Positions 13,808 to 22,291 of a stretch of DNA of 64,000 nt are shown piece by piece; position 1 is the stretch's first letter; every line of letters starts with the position of its first letter. The position numbers were made by a program, and so were the translations under genes. The notes beneath the pieces were generated by a model that saw only the letters and a list, made by a program, of their open reading frames with translations, did no database searches and was not told the DNA's origin. The DNA is from Nocardia jiangxiensis NBRC 101359 (GTDB lineage Bacteria > Actinomycetota > Actinomycetes > Mycobacteriales > Mycobacteriaceae). The stretch is from positions 62,001 to 126,000 of the forward strand of contig NZ_BAGB01000076.1 of assembly GCF_000308615.1 (NCBI RefSeq). The letters are read 5' to 3'.

Positions 13808-14335
13808 TTACCTCTTGTGGTTGAGAATGTGTTGGTGTGTGGCGTCCAGGCGCGAGCGCGCTTCAGCGGCCACGTACGGGTTCCGGACGACGGTGAGTGA
13901 GTTGTCCTGGGTCGTCTCGCCGGATGTGCTCCAGTTGGTCGAGCCGCCGATCACGTCCAGGCCGTCGACGACCACCATCTTGAGATGGACGATGTTGCCT
14001 CGCTCGCTTTTGCCGATCGCAATTGAGCTGGCGGGGAACACATCTCGCGCCAGGATGGTTTGTTCGTGCTTCCCGGCGGCTTGGCGGGAGTCGAGAGTCA
14101 GCTGAACGAACACGTGCTCGTCGTTGATCTTCTCGAGCAGCAGGTCCGCCAGCTCGTCGTCGTCGAACCCGAACATGCTGACCACCAGCGAATGACTCGC
14201 GGATTTGATCATCGATACCAGGACGCCGTGGATGTTGTCGACGGGCGCGTAGAAGGTCCGCTGGTCGGCGGGATAGCCTGCCGGGATCGGAGTCCGTTTG
14301 AAGCTGTCCAGCGCCGACAAGTCAGTCAGTGCCAT
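13808..14335 (-). CDS. Phospholipase D-like (HKD) protein
   Basis: 175 residues from ATG 14335 (MALTDLSALD). One HxKxxxxD motif (His117, Lys119, Asp124 in HLKMVVVDG) followed by IGGSTNWS, the PLD/Nuc signature. Single-motif members act as dimers on DNA or phospholipid. At the end of the lysis cassette it could degrade DNA or membrane lipid; which one cannot be told from sequence. Confidence 0.8.
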   Translation of the reverse strand: MALTDLSALDSFKRTPIPAGYPADQRTFYAPVDNIHGVLVSMIKSASHSLVVSMFGFDDDELADLLLEKINDEHVFVQLTLDSRQAAGKHEQTILARDVFPASSIAIGKSERGNIVHLKMVVVDGLDVIGGSTNWSTSGETTQDNSLTVVRNPYVAAEARSRLDATHQHILNHKR

Positions 14336-14582
14336 TGGTTTTCTTTCGGTCAGGGGTGAAATCCGTTCCGTGCCAGCGGTATAGCGCGCGGATGTAGATG
14401 CAGGTGAGGGCCACCGACAAGGCGATCGTTCCGGGCTGGCCGGTGACAATCCCGTCGATGACCCACACCGATTGCGCGGCGATGCCGAACAGCCATCCTT
14501 TACGCGGGTTGTGCGACGATATCCAGCATTGAATGATGCTGACCGCAGCGGTGATCCACGACCAGGCGGCCAATGCGGTCAT
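14322..14582 (-). CDS. Small multi-pass membrane protein, holin candidate
   Basis: 86 residues from ATG 14582 (MTALAAWSWITAAVSIIQCW). Three hydrophobic segments and a charged tail (RWHGTDFTPDRKKTNGTD). Overlaps neighbours on both sides. The size and lysis-cassette location suit a holin. Confidence 0.6.
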   Translation of the reverse strand: MTALAAWSWITAAVSIIQCWISSHNPRKGWLFGIAAQSVWVIDGIVTGQPGTIALSVALTCIYIRALYRWHGTDFTPDRKKTNGTD

Positions 14583-14878
14583 CCGATGAACAGTTCCGGC
14601 GGCGCGGGGAAATTCGGATCGACTTCGAGTGCGGCTTTGTGCGCCTTCAAATCCCACGACTGGTGGGGATACAGCGCCTTTTTGAATTCTCGGACGTCAC
14701 TTTCGAGCTGGTCGCACCGCGCGGTCACACTCGATACCTGTGCCAGCGCATTTCGAGCCAGCTCGCTTGCCGTGTCGGCTTTGGTCTTTTTCCGATTAGC
14801 CCACGCCATGACGAGTGCTTGCAGCAAAGACCCTCCGGCGACAAGCGACAGAATAAGGTTTTCCAGGCCGACGCTCAT
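14579..14878 (-). CDS. Membrane-anchored coiled-coil protein, lysis accessory
   Basis: 99 residues. N-terminal transmembrane helix (LENLILSLVAGGSLLQALVM), a basic KKTK stop, then a coiled coil (ALAQVSSVTARCDQLESDVR). Topology resembles spanin-like or DUF2746-like proteins found beside actinophage holins. Confidence 0.6.
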   Translation of the reverse strand: MSVGLENLILSLVAGGSLLQALVMAWANRKKTKADTASELARNALAQVSSVTARCDQLESDVREFKKALYPHQSWDLKAHKAALEVDPNFPAPPELFIG

Positions 14879-14880
14879 GA

Positions 14881-15108
14881 TTACTTCCTCGCGGTCAGCT
14901 TCGCGACAGGGGTAACCTGCGAACGAATCAGCTCGGTAGCCGGGACACCCAGCACGATAGCGATCAGAGCGTCGATAGCGGCGGTGTCGGAGATTCCGAA
15001 CTTCGCGAATACCACCGCGACAATACCGACGATAATGGTGTACAGCACCGAACGAACCGGGTTCATCGCCCAGAGGTTCTTCAGGTAGCTGCCTATTGCT
15101 TTGAGCAT
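14881..15108 (-). CDS. Small membrane protein, holin-like
   Basis: 75 residues with two hydrophobic helices (VLYTIIVGIVAVVFAKFG and AAIDALIAIVLGVPATELI). Similar proteins are common in the lysis cassettes of Gordonia and Rhodococcus phages. Confidence 0.6.
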   Translation of the reverse strand: MLKAIGSYLKNLWAMNPVRSVLYTIIVGIVAVVFAKFGISDTAAIDALIAIVLGVPATELIRSQVTPVAKLTARK

Positions 15109-15130
15109 TGCTGCCCTTTCTATTCAGTTG

Positions 15131-15886
15131 TTACAGCGCGGCGAGGTCACGCAGGAGGGCGGCCTTGTCGAAGTGCTCGGGGCTCTCGCCGTTGTGCAGG
15201 TATTCGTCACTGACGTAAGCGATTGCACGCATCGACTGCTGCACGTAGAACGCCCAGGTCATCTTCTGCAGCTTGCCCCACGTCACGACCACGAAATAAC
15301 CGTTGCGCCGAGCGACGACCGGGACGTAATGGCCGCCCATGACATCGCCGCCGAGGCGGAAACTCCACGGCTTGCCTGCGGCGAACTGCTCCTGCGCGAT
15401 GTCCGTCACAGTGATGCCGATGCCAACCGCACCGAAAAGGTAAGTGGCAGCGGCCAATTCGTTGAGGTTGCCGGGCTCCAGCTCGAGATACGCCGCGATC
15501 TTGTGACGGTTACCGGCCGCGTCGATCATGCCGGTGTTCTTCCGATACTCCGCCGCCGTCGCCATGTCGGTGCCCTGGTCGGAGGTCGGGTCCGCCGGGT
15601 TGAAGCCGGTGATCGCCGAGTAGTCCGCCAGCGCGGTTTCGGTAGTGAATTCCGGAATCGGGTTGCCCGCCGCTGCATTCCAGAGCATCGCTTCGTGGTC
15701 GCTACCCGCGATGACGCAGTCGCCGACCTCGTCGTTGCCCAGCATGCCCCAGTCGGCGATCAGCTGTTCGTGGCCGAAGCTGCCGGGGATCTTGGGGAGT
15801 GCGGAGGTCTTCAGATAGCTCCCCAGCTTCAGCGGAAACGCCTCGTCGGGGGAATCATTGAGACCGAGCTTGTATTCAGTTGTCAC
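15131..15886 (-). CDS. Papain-like cysteine peptidase, probable lysis or tail enzyme
   Basis: 251 residues. Cys57 in GNDEVGDCVIAGSDHE and a later His in GGHYVPVVARR followed by VTWG give a Cys-His papain-like active site. This type (WGMLGND..GDCV) is frequent in actinophages next to endolysins. It may cut peptidoglycan peptides during lysis. Confidence 0.65.
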   Translation of the reverse strand: MTTEYKLGLNDSPDEAFPLKLGSYLKTSALPKIPGSFGHEQLIADWGMLGNDEVGDCVIAGSDHEAMLWNAAAGNPIPEFTTETALADYSAITGFNPADPTSDQGTDMATAAEYRKNTGMIDAAGNRHKIAAYLELEPGNLNELAAATYLFGAVGIGITVTDIAQEQFAAGKPWSFRLGGDVMGGHYVPVVARRNGYFVVVTWGKLQKMTWAFYVQQSMRAIAYVSDEYLHNGESPEHFDKAALLRDLAAL

Positions 15887-15901
15887 GTAAGGTCTTTCGA
15901 G

Positions 15902-16861
15902 TTAGGAGTGGGCCGGAGGAGTGGGCGGCTGGTATCCCGGCATTCCGAGCTTCTGGCCGATCTCGGCGAGCGCGTCGACGACCGTGCGTCCGTTCAGCTG
16001 CGGCCATCCGCCGTATTGGTGATTCGGGCCGCTGAGCTGGTCGCGGACCTCGCCAATAGCGTCGACCGGAGTCAGGCCGCCCAGCTGGGTCCAACCCGCG
16101 CCGTTGATGCCGCGCAGCTGATCCCAGATCTCTTGGAGCATCTGAGCCTGTGCAGGTGTCATATCTGTTTCTCCAATTCCGCAGGCGGCAGCGAAATCGC
16201 TGGGGGAAAGACCGTCTGCTGAGTTCATGTCGCAAAAGCCGAAAGGCGGGCACCACGTCGGCAGAGAACCGCCGAGCAAGGCTGCCAGTTTGTTGTCGGC
16301 GTGGTTGTGCAGTATTCGCTTATACGCGCTGGAATAGACGCCGTCCGTGAATTGGTGCGCGATCTGGCCGGGTAAATTCGGGTTCGTTCCGTATCCCGCG
16401 CCGACCATGCGAAGTCCATCCGGCCGGGTGCGCCACATCGAGTAGAAGTCGTTGGCGTTGGCGTAGCCGATTACTCTGCGAGTGCCGATATCATTGGTAG
16501 TGCCGAGCCAGTCCGTCCACTGCCAGTACATTTTGTTGACGCCATCCGATTGATCGCCGCCGGGATTTCCACCGGATTCGAGGTCGATCATCATCACCAA
16601 CTTGGGATGTGGACCGCCCTGGGCTTCGATCATGTTTATCGCGGTCTGCCCGGTCGCCTGCCAGTTGGAGCGCCAGAACGAATACACGATGAAACAGCTG
16701 AGTTTCCCGGATTCGACGGCGTTGACGGCCCATCGGTAGTTCTGCGCGAAATTCGGATCTTCGTAGACGCCGTCGTTCGCACGGAAGCAGAAGATTTGAT
16801 AGGGGTAGGTGTCGTCTACCGGGATTTGCCATGAGCTGACGTCGGCGTACAAAGAGTCCAC
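15902..16861 (-). CDS. Endolysin, GH25 lysozyme domain with C-terminal repeats
   Basis: 319 residues. Start at GTG 16861, because GGAGG lies 7 nt upstream; a longer reading frame exists but is not needed. Residues ~5-205 are a GH25 (muramidase) domain: YADVSSWQIP at the N terminus, MMIDLESGG for the catalytic Asp-x-Glu, and GYANANDFYSMW. The C-terminal ~100 residues hold two copies of a W-x-QL-x-G...VDAxxEx motif, a cell-wall-binding repeat seen in nocardiophage and streptophage lysins. Hydrolyses the glycan chain at lysis. Confidence 0.85.
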   Translation of the reverse strand: MDSLYADVSSWQIPVDDTYPYQIFCFRANDGVYEDPNFAQNYRWAVNAVESGKLSCFIVYSFWRSNWQATGQTAINMIEAQGGPHPKLVMMIDLESGGNPGGDQSDGVNKMYWQWTDWLGTTNDIGTRRVIGYANANDFYSMWRTRPDGLRMVGAGYGTNPNLPGQIAHQFTDGVYSSAYKRILHNHADNKLAALLGGSLPTWCPPFGFCDMNSADGLSPSDFAAACGIGETDMTPAQAQMLQEIWDQLRGINGAGWTQLGGLTPVDAIGEVRDQLSGPNHQYGGWPQLNGRTVVDALAEIGQKLGMPGYQPPTPPAHS

Positions 16862-16872
16862 AACGATGCCTC

Positions 16873-17298
16873 CTATTGTGTTAAAACGCCCAGCAGAGTC
16901 GTCGCCGCCAGAACTGCGGTGAGGACTCCGTAGGTTTCGATCACGACCCGCAGCCACGAACTACCGGGCGTATGACGAGCCCAGGTGATGCCAGCGGCGA
17001 CGACCGCGACCATGACCAGCGCCAGCGCGATAGCTGGAATCCCGGTCAGGAACAGGTACGGGAATGCGGGGATGAGCGCGCCGACTCCGGAGGCAATTCC
17101 GATCGCCGCCGGAGTCGCGAAACTTCCACTGTCGGAAAGCCATTCGCCGCAGCCCATGCCGATCACTTCCGCGATAGCCAGGCCGATTGCGGCGAGCAGG
17201 ATCGCGGAGGGATGGTTGTGCAGCGACATGAGAACGCCTGTGCCGCAGGTCAATCCGTCGACGAGACCGAAGATCACCGCACTTTTCAAGATTTTCAT
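16873..17298 (-). CDS. VIT1/CCC1-like small membrane protein
   Basis: 141 residues with about four hydrophobic helices. FGLVDGLTCGTGVLMSL and IGLAIAEVIGMGCGEWLSD resemble the first two helices of the VIT/CCC1 metal transporters (GLVDG...G and a GE-containing helix), but the protein is shorter than a full transporter. Directly upstream of the endolysin, so it may instead be a holin or antiholin. Confidence 0.5.
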   Translation of the reverse strand: MKILKSAVIFGLVDGLTCGTGVLMSLHNHPSAILLAAIGLAIAEVIGMGCGEWLSDSGSFATPAAIGIASGVGALIPAFPYLFLTGIPAIALALVMVAVVAAGITWARHTPGSSWLRVVIETYGVLTAVLAATTLLGVLTQ

Positions 17299-17347
17299 TT
17301 ATGTTTCGAATCGTTCGATGCTAAAGCCGATATGATAAAATCGACAT

Positions 17348-18079
17348 GTGCCTAAAATGTGTGAAATCGAAGGTTGTGCAAACTCGTCGTCATGCCGGAA
17401 AATGTGTCCAGCCCACTACGCTCGGTGGCGAAGGACCGGAGATCCGCAGCCTGAGATTCCCATAGCCACAAAGAAGCCCAGCAACGGGTCGTGCGATGTT
17501 CCAGAATGCGGACGACCGCGATCGACTGACGGTCTGTGCTCGACACACAATGAACGACTCAAACGCTATGGCGATCCTGAATTCACAGGCCCCATACGTG
17601 GGCGACGCCGGAAAGGTCTGGCACTAGCCGAGGTATTCGCTCTTTACATGCCCGGCGAACTCCCTGCCGATGAAACGCCCTGGATATGGCAGGGGCGTGT
17701 AGACAAAGACGGATACGGGCAGCTGACTCACGAAAACGTCGTATGGGCAGCCCACCGTGCCGCGTACACGATTTTTGTAGGACTCATCCCTGCTGGTTTG
17801 ATGATTCGGCATAAAAATGACACTCCGCTTGACGTTAACCCCCTCAATCTCGAACTCGGCACTCATGCAGATAATCAACAAGACAAGATGGAGCGTGGCA
17901 GACAGCCTCTAGGCTCCGCGCATGGTCAGTCTAAACTGACCGAGGACTCCGTTCGGGAGGCTCGGGAGCTTTACGCCACGGGGAACTATACGCAACTGGA
18001 ACTAGCGCGGTTTTACGGCATTGACGATAGTACGATGTGTGTACTGCTTCAGCGTAAAACATGGAAACATGTTGCCTAG
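17348..18079 (+). CDS. HNH homing-type endonuclease on the opposite strand
   Basis: 243 residues from GTG 17348 (an ATG is at 17357). N-terminal Cys/His knuckles CEIEGCANSSSCRKMCPAHY and CDVPECGRP...CSTHNERLKRYG, then an HNH_3 domain (WIWQGRVDKDGYGQLTHENV, HKNDTPLDVNPLNLE), then a C-terminal HTH (YTQLELARFYGIDDSTMCVL). It is the only rightward gene in the structural arm, overlapping the 3' end of a tail gene by 4 nt, as expected for a mobile freestanding endonuclease. Confidence 0.85.
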   Translation: MPKMCEIEGCANSSSCRKMCPAHYARWRRTGDPQPEIPIATKKPSNGSCDVPECGRPRSTDGLCSTHNERLKRYGDPEFTGPIRGRRRKGLALAEVFALYMPGELPADETPWIWQGRVDKDGYGQLTHENVVWAAHRAAYTIFVGLIPAGLMIRHKNDTPLDVNPLNLELGTHADNQQDKMERGRQPLGSAHGQSKLTEDSVREARELYATGNYTQLELARFYGIDDSTMCVLLQRKTWKHVA

Positions 18080-18468
18080 GTGGGCAACCCCTCCAGGCTA
18101 TCCGGGTCGTAGTCCAGGCCGTCCTGCAGCGGTTTGTCGCCGTAGCCTTCGATCGCGTACCCGCATGCCGCCAGCGCCCAGGTGAAGCAGCCGTCCATGT
18201 GGTGCTGCGCGGCGTGCGGGTCTCCCAGAGGGGTGAACGATCCAGCTCGGCGGCGAAGCGAAGTCTCTGCGGGCTGGCCGAGCCGATTGGCGTGAAAGAC
18301 AAGCACTTCGGCGTTGGCGTGCTCCCGCTCGGGATGTACCACAATGGTCAGGAACCCGAAGGCGAAGCCGTTGTCGAAAATGGGTGGAGTGACTTCATAG
18401 CACCGCGCATAGCCGCCGTATCCGAGAACGTTCTCGAGGTGCAGCCGCGCGGTTTTCGTTGTAGGCAT
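18076..18468 (-). CDS. Hypothetical tail-region protein
   Basis: 130 residues, beginning MPTTKTARLHLENVLGYGGY. Beta-rich, with an acidic C terminus (YDPDSLEGLPT). Placed after the glycine-rich tail protein; probably a minor tail or baseplate component. Confidence 0.55.
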   Translation of the reverse strand: MPTTKTARLHLENVLGYGGYARCYEVTPPIFDNGFAFGFLTIVVHPEREHANAEVLVFHANRLGQPAETSLRRRAGSFTPLGDPHAAQHHMDGCFTWALAACGYAIEGYGDKPLQDGLDYDPDSLEGLPT

Positions 18469-18479
18469 TGATGTTTCCT

Positions 18480-20114
18480 TTACGGCGTGGAGATGACCCA
18501 GACCATTCCGGCGTTTCCGCCGCCGCCTCCGCCGGGAGTTTCGCCGGGAATGCAGCCGCCACCTCCGCCACCCGCGCCTCCGGGGTAGCCTCCTGAGCCG
18601 CCCTGGCCGCCTTCGCCGGATGCCGAACCAGCGCCTCCACCCCCGCCCGCTGCGGGCCCGTAGGAGCCTGTGGGGAGGTTCGTGCCGTCCGAGCCGCTGA
18701 GGCCGTCTGTGGTGGCCCCGGCTCCGCCGGTCGCGTTAGCGCCGTTGCCGCCTGCTGTGCCTGGTATGGACGTCGGTGAGCCGCCGGTGCCTCCGCCTGC
18801 GTTGTAGGTCGAGGTGTTGCCGGTGCCGGGGCTTGCCGGGCCGCCTGCGTTGTAGACGCTTCCCGGGGGGCCACCGCCTGCGACAACCGAAGTGCCGTCT
18901 GTGCCGGTGAAGCTGCTTGCGGTGCCTGCGGTGCCGTCGAGGTTTATCGCGGTAATCGTGTCGATCGCAGGGCTGTGGAAATCGTTTTGAAATACCGGAT
19001 AATTGCCCTCGGTGATGAAGCCGAAATGGCGGTTACCCGCGCCGGTCGGGACGGTGCTTCCGGTGTCGGTCCAGGTGCAGACGGTGACTCCGTTGATTTT
19101 CCCGGTGAACACATTTCCGCGCCGGGTGAGCGAGATCGTCTGGCCGTGCGCCACGCTGGTGGACGATTGAGCGACGACCGTCTGACCCGACAGCGTGCCC
19201 TCGGCCGAATACGGGCTGACCGGTGCATTGACCTGCGTCATCATTCCCGATCCCGAGCCGGTAGATGCTCCGAACACCACGATTTTCGAGCTGGAGGAGT
19301 ACGTCGTCGGCGCGGGGAAATATACGCAGGTGACGTTGTCGGTGGCTTCGGGGATCGACGGTGCGACGACAACAGCTTCGATAGTGACGTCGTCGCACAA
19401 CATTTCGCCGCCGACGTAGGTTGCCCACTGCCCGTTCTCGCCCGCGCCACCGGAATCGGTTCTGGCTTCGGCGGTGTTGCTGATGATCTGCGGCGAGTTG
19501 CTGCCCGAGTCGATTCGCCAGTTGGCGCCGAGGCTGGTCGAGTTCGCGCGGCCGAAGTCGTCGTAGTAGTAGGCGTACGCGCCAATCCCTTGGATGCCGA
19601 TTGTGACGGCGTAGCTGGACAGGGACAGGTCGGAGTCGTTGAATGTCGTTTCCTGCCACCCGCCCATTCCGCCGCCCTGACCGCCGTATTCGGGCCCGGA
19701 ATCCTCTCCGCCCATTCCGCCGCCACTGCCAGCGATGCAGATCACTTTGTGCGTCGAATAGCCGGTCGGTTTGTGCCAGACATCGTTGACGTAATAGACC
19801 GCGATCAACTGCCCGTTTTCGAGCTTGGTGATCCTGTTTTCGTGATTGGCGAGGGTGAGCGATGACGAGGTCAGGTGTGTGGCGTTATCGGCGATCGGCT
19901 GGAGAACATTCGATTGGTGCACGTTCTGCGCGTTGGTGAACGACGCGATCGGCGTGCCTTTCAGCATGTTCTGAATCGTGGTTGTCGTCCAGTCGCTTTG
20001 AACGCCTTTCACGCCCGCTGTCTGGCCGTTCGAGGATTGCGTGCCGTAGTTGGCTTCCGGGCCGTAAGCGAAAATGTAGTCGCCGAGCGGCGCGCCTTGA
20101 TCAGGAGCTGTCAC
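18480..20114 (-). CDS. Minor tail protein with glycine-rich C terminus
   Basis: 544 residues from GTG 20114, which overlaps the upstream stop (GTGA). An N-terminal ~120-residue tail-attachment part, a central beta-rich domain with DDFGRANSTSLGANWRIDSG that resembles a carbohydrate-binding jelly roll, and a C-terminal ~150 residues dominated by GGxGG repeats. Glycine-rich tips of this kind often form receptor-binding fibres. Confidence 0.75.
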   Translation of the reverse strand: MTAPDQGAPLGDYIFAYGPEANYGTQSSNGQTAGVKGVQSDWTTTTIQNMLKGTPIASFTNAQNVHQSNVLQPIADNATHLTSSSLTLANHENRITKLENGQLIAVYYVNDVWHKPTGYSTHKVICIAGSGGGMGGEDSGPEYGGQGGGMGGWQETTFNDSDLSLSSYAVTIGIQGIGAYAYYYDDFGRANSTSLGANWRIDSGSNSPQIISNTAEARTDSGGAGENGQWATYVGGEMLCDDVTIEAVVVAPSIPEATDNVTCVYFPAPTTYSSSSKIVVFGASTGSGSGMMTQVNAPVSPYSAEGTLSGQTVVAQSSTSVAHGQTISLTRRGNVFTGKINGVTVCTWTDTGSTVPTGAGNRHFGFITEGNYPVFQNDFHSPAIDTITAINLDGTAGTASSFTGTDGTSVVAGGGPPGSVYNAGGPASPGTGNTSTYNAGGGTGGSPTSIPGTAGGNGANATGGAGATTDGLSGSDGTNLPTGSYGPAAGGGGGAGSASGEGGQGGSGGYPGGAGGGGGGCIPGETPGGGGGGNAGMVWVISTP

Positions 20115-20590
20115 GCGTCACCGCCCAGGACTTCTTCGGCCGTGGTGCCTCGCTGGATCTTGACTTGCAATTCGTCCCAGGTGGTTGCTGCGGCGACGGG
20201 GCCACGGTCCGGCGGAGGGTCGGTGATATGCCCGACGTTGCGAAGTTCCTGGTGGATCCATTCGCGTTCCTGCGTGGTCATCCCGCGCACATTCGGCAGC
20301 ACCAGCGGTTCGACTTCTTCCGCGTCCATCGGCACCCACCGCGCCAGACCGTTCAGGAAGCTGGGGTTGCCCCGGGGCGGGAGACGCAATTTCTTCGTCT
20401 GGAGCTTGCTGTGGTGCCGGAAGCCGAGTTCGAAAAGGTGCTTCGAGATGACCTTCGCGGTATTCAGCTGGATGGGCATGGTTTCGGTGTCGCCCATCTG
20501 AATCTGCGTGAGCGCCCACAGGAAATGCTCGGTCGGGTCCTTCGGGTCACACTCGTCGTACTGGGGGAATCGTTTGTTCGTCGATGCCAT
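20111..20590 (-). CDS. Minor tail protein, DUF2744-like
   Basis: 159 residues. The start MASTNKRFPQYDECDPKDPT followed by EHFLWALTQIQ and LGFRHH is the pattern I recall for the DUF2744 phage family. Overlaps the upstream membrane gene by 44 bp. Confidence 0.65.
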   Translation of the reverse strand: MASTNKRFPQYDECDPKDPTEHFLWALTQIQMGDTETMPIQLNTAKVISKHLFELGFRHHSKLQTKKLRLPPRGNPSFLNGLARWVPMDAEEVEPLVLPNVRGMTTQEREWIHQELRNVGHITDPPPDRGPVAAATTWDELQVKIQRGTTAEEVLGGDA

Positions 20591-20945
20591 CGTTGCGGGC
20601 CTGCAATTCGGAAATCAGAGTGTCGAGCTTGGTGTTCAGTTCGTCGACGGCGCGCATGGTGTGGACCGCGACTTCTTGGTTTCGTGTGTCTTGTCTTCGA
20701 CCGGCGAGAAGGATCAGCGGCGCGGCGAAGGCGGCTTGGGTGGACAGCGCGAGATTCAGCAAGACGTACGGATAGTGATCCCAGTGCGGGAATCCGGCTA
20801 CGACGTTCACGGTCATCCAGATCGCCATGAATACGGCTTGGACCAGGATGAACGTCCAGCTGCCCATTCCCTTGACGGACGTATCCGCTACGCGTTCGCC
20901 GATGCTGAGTTCGTGACCGGCTCGGACTGCTGGATGCTGAGGCAC
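20547..20945 (-). CDS. DUF1003-like membrane protein
   Basis: 132 residues from GTG 20945, preceded by GGGGG. Two transmembrane helices with FILVQAVFMAIWMTVNVV and HWDHYPYVLLNLALSTQAAF, then APLILLAGRRQD, the DUF1003 signature, and a coiled C-terminal helix. Sits among tail genes, an unusual place for this host-type family. Confidence 0.75.
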   Translation of the reverse strand: MPQHPAVRAGHELSIGERVADTSVKGMGSWTFILVQAVFMAIWMTVNVVAGFPHWDHYPYVLLNLALSTQAAFAAPLILLAGRRQDTRNQEVAVHTMRAVDELNTKLDTLISELQARNDGIDEQTIPPVRRV

Positions 20946-20963
20946 GCGCTGCCCCCTTCTTTA

Positions 20964-20981
20964 TCGTTAGCTTTGCTAAAT
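20964..20981. promoter_or_regulatory. Palindromic motif, copy 1
   Basis: ATCGTTAGCTTTGCTAAA contains the dyad TTAGC-TTT-GCTAA. An identical 18-mer occurs at 43352-43369. Both lie ~20-25 bp upstream of leftward start codons. Confidence 0.45.
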
Positions 20982-20983
20982 AA

Positions 20984-22207
20984 TTAGATGACCCCGAGAT
21001 CATGGATCGCGCCCATAATTGCTTGAATGCGCTCGAAAGCACGCGCCACCGGATCGACCGGAATGCGTTGACCGATAGTGATGTTCCACGTCGGCGCGGT
21101 TTTGCGATCCCAGGTCAGCGTAATTTCCGAGACACGGTCCACGTAAATAGACCCGGGAGGTGTGCCTCGAACGGTAGAGCCGATTCTGTCGCCGACATAA
21201 AAGTGACCGAAACCGTTTTGACCGACCAGCCATGGCAAGCCGTCAGCGACCGAGAATTTATGCGTGAATATCTCGCGCGTCGCCCACATCGATGCCCGGA
21301 GTCCAAGCAGTGCGGAAATGGTGTAGGCGTTGTCTCCTCCAGCCGCGAATCGCTCTCTGTAATGACTGAATCCAAGGCTTTGCGCGCGACTCGGATCCTT
21401 CCATGCCATAAAACTCAGAAAAACGTCGGTATATAGCGGCTTGAGCAGGGAATCCAACATTCCGCCAATAGGTGGAACGCCGATCATCATTGCGATCATG
21501 TCTCCGGCCATATTCACGGTCGCGGAGATCAATTCATTGACACCGGGCATCGAGTGTCCGCCCGTTACGTGCTGAACGTCTTTCGCTGGAGAACCGGTGA
21601 ACAATGACGTCTGAATACCCGAGTGGGCTTCTTCGCGGTAGATGATTCCGGGGCACTGCGGCAGCGTTCCGATCCATCCCGGCTGGTAGTACTCCTCGGG
21701 GAAGTTCGGGTCGGGAATCGGCAGCGTGCCGTCGTCGAAACCATCGGTGGCGAACTGCTGCACGGCATAGAGGAGACCGGTGAACAAATCGCCGCCGAAA
21801 CTGGTCCCGGTGGTGTACCCCGATTTGTCGAGGATATCGATGATCAGGCAGCCGTTGCGGAGCTTAGCGCCTTCCCAGGGGGGTGGATCTCCGGTGAGAT
21901 ATCTTCGGAATGTCGGCGTGAGCTGAGCGTCCTGAAGAATCGGCTTCGCGACGGTGAAGAAATCTTTGAACCGCGCCAGAAGAATAGCGAAGACAGAATT
22001 GTCCTGCCCGACCGGATCAGGCGCGACGACCATTGACCACGACGACTGATCCAGGTCGAACCACTGATTAGCATCGAGGGGGTCGTCCGGCAGCATCCAC
22101 AAAGACGATTCGAGCCGGAGAATATTACAGAAAAGCGTCGTTTTCAGACACCACTTAGCAGGTCCGAAAAGCAGCCACCATTTTGGAAACTGGATCTCGG
22201 CGGGCAA
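20984..22207 (-). CDS. Gp37-like minor tail protein, C-terminal part of a split gene
   Basis: 407 residues from the first possible codon TTG 22207 (MPAEIQFPKWWLLFGPAKWC). Strong similarity in style to the C-terminal two-thirds of the actinophage 'ReqiPepy6 Gp37-like' tail protein: RYLTGDPPPW, DILDKSGYTTGTSFGG, VTGGHSMPGVNELI, LKPLYTDVF, VADGLPWLVGQNG. In related phages this is continuous with the upstream gene. The two reading frames are in the same phase, separated by a 72-nt hairpin-plus-stop insert. A convincing Shine-Dalgarno for the TTG is missing. Confidence 0.75.
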   Translation of the reverse strand: MPAEIQFPKWWLLFGPAKWCLKTTLFCNILRLESSLWMLPDDPLDANQWFDLDQSSWSMVVAPDPVGQDNSVFAILLARFKDFFTVAKPILQDAQLTPTFRRYLTGDPPPWEGAKLRNGCLIIDILDKSGYTTGTSFGGDLFTGLLYAVQQFATDGFDDGTLPIPDPNFPEEYYQPGWIGTLPQCPGIIYREEAHSGIQTSLFTGSPAKDVQHVTGGHSMPGVNELISATVNMAGDMIAMMIGVPPIGGMLDSLLKPLYTDVFLSFMAWKDPSRAQSLGFSHYRERFAAGGDNAYTISALLGLRASMWATREIFTHKFSVADGLPWLVGQNGFGHFYVGDRIGSTVRGTPPGSIYVDRVSEITLTWDRKTAPTWNITIGQRIPVDPVARAFERIQAIMGAIHDLGVI

Positions 22208-22219
22208 AAAAGGATTGGA

Positions 22220-22291
22220 GCATATTTACCTTGCCAGGTCCACCCCCCGCCTAGTCTTCCGGGTAATCCAGAATTTCAGCGGGGGGCGGAC
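22220..22291 (-). other. 72-nt in-frame hairpin/stop insert splitting the Gp37-like gene
   Basis: Leftward, the family motif ...HILCW ends at 22292 and ...SNPFLPAEIQF resumes at 22219. Between them are exactly 72 nt with arms GTCCGCCCCCCGC (22291-22279) and GCGGGGGGTGGAC (22250-22238): 13 pairs, one G-U. An inner TTCTGG/CCGGAA stem is followed by an in-frame TAA (22228-22226). No other stop interrupts the frame. Confidence 0.6.
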
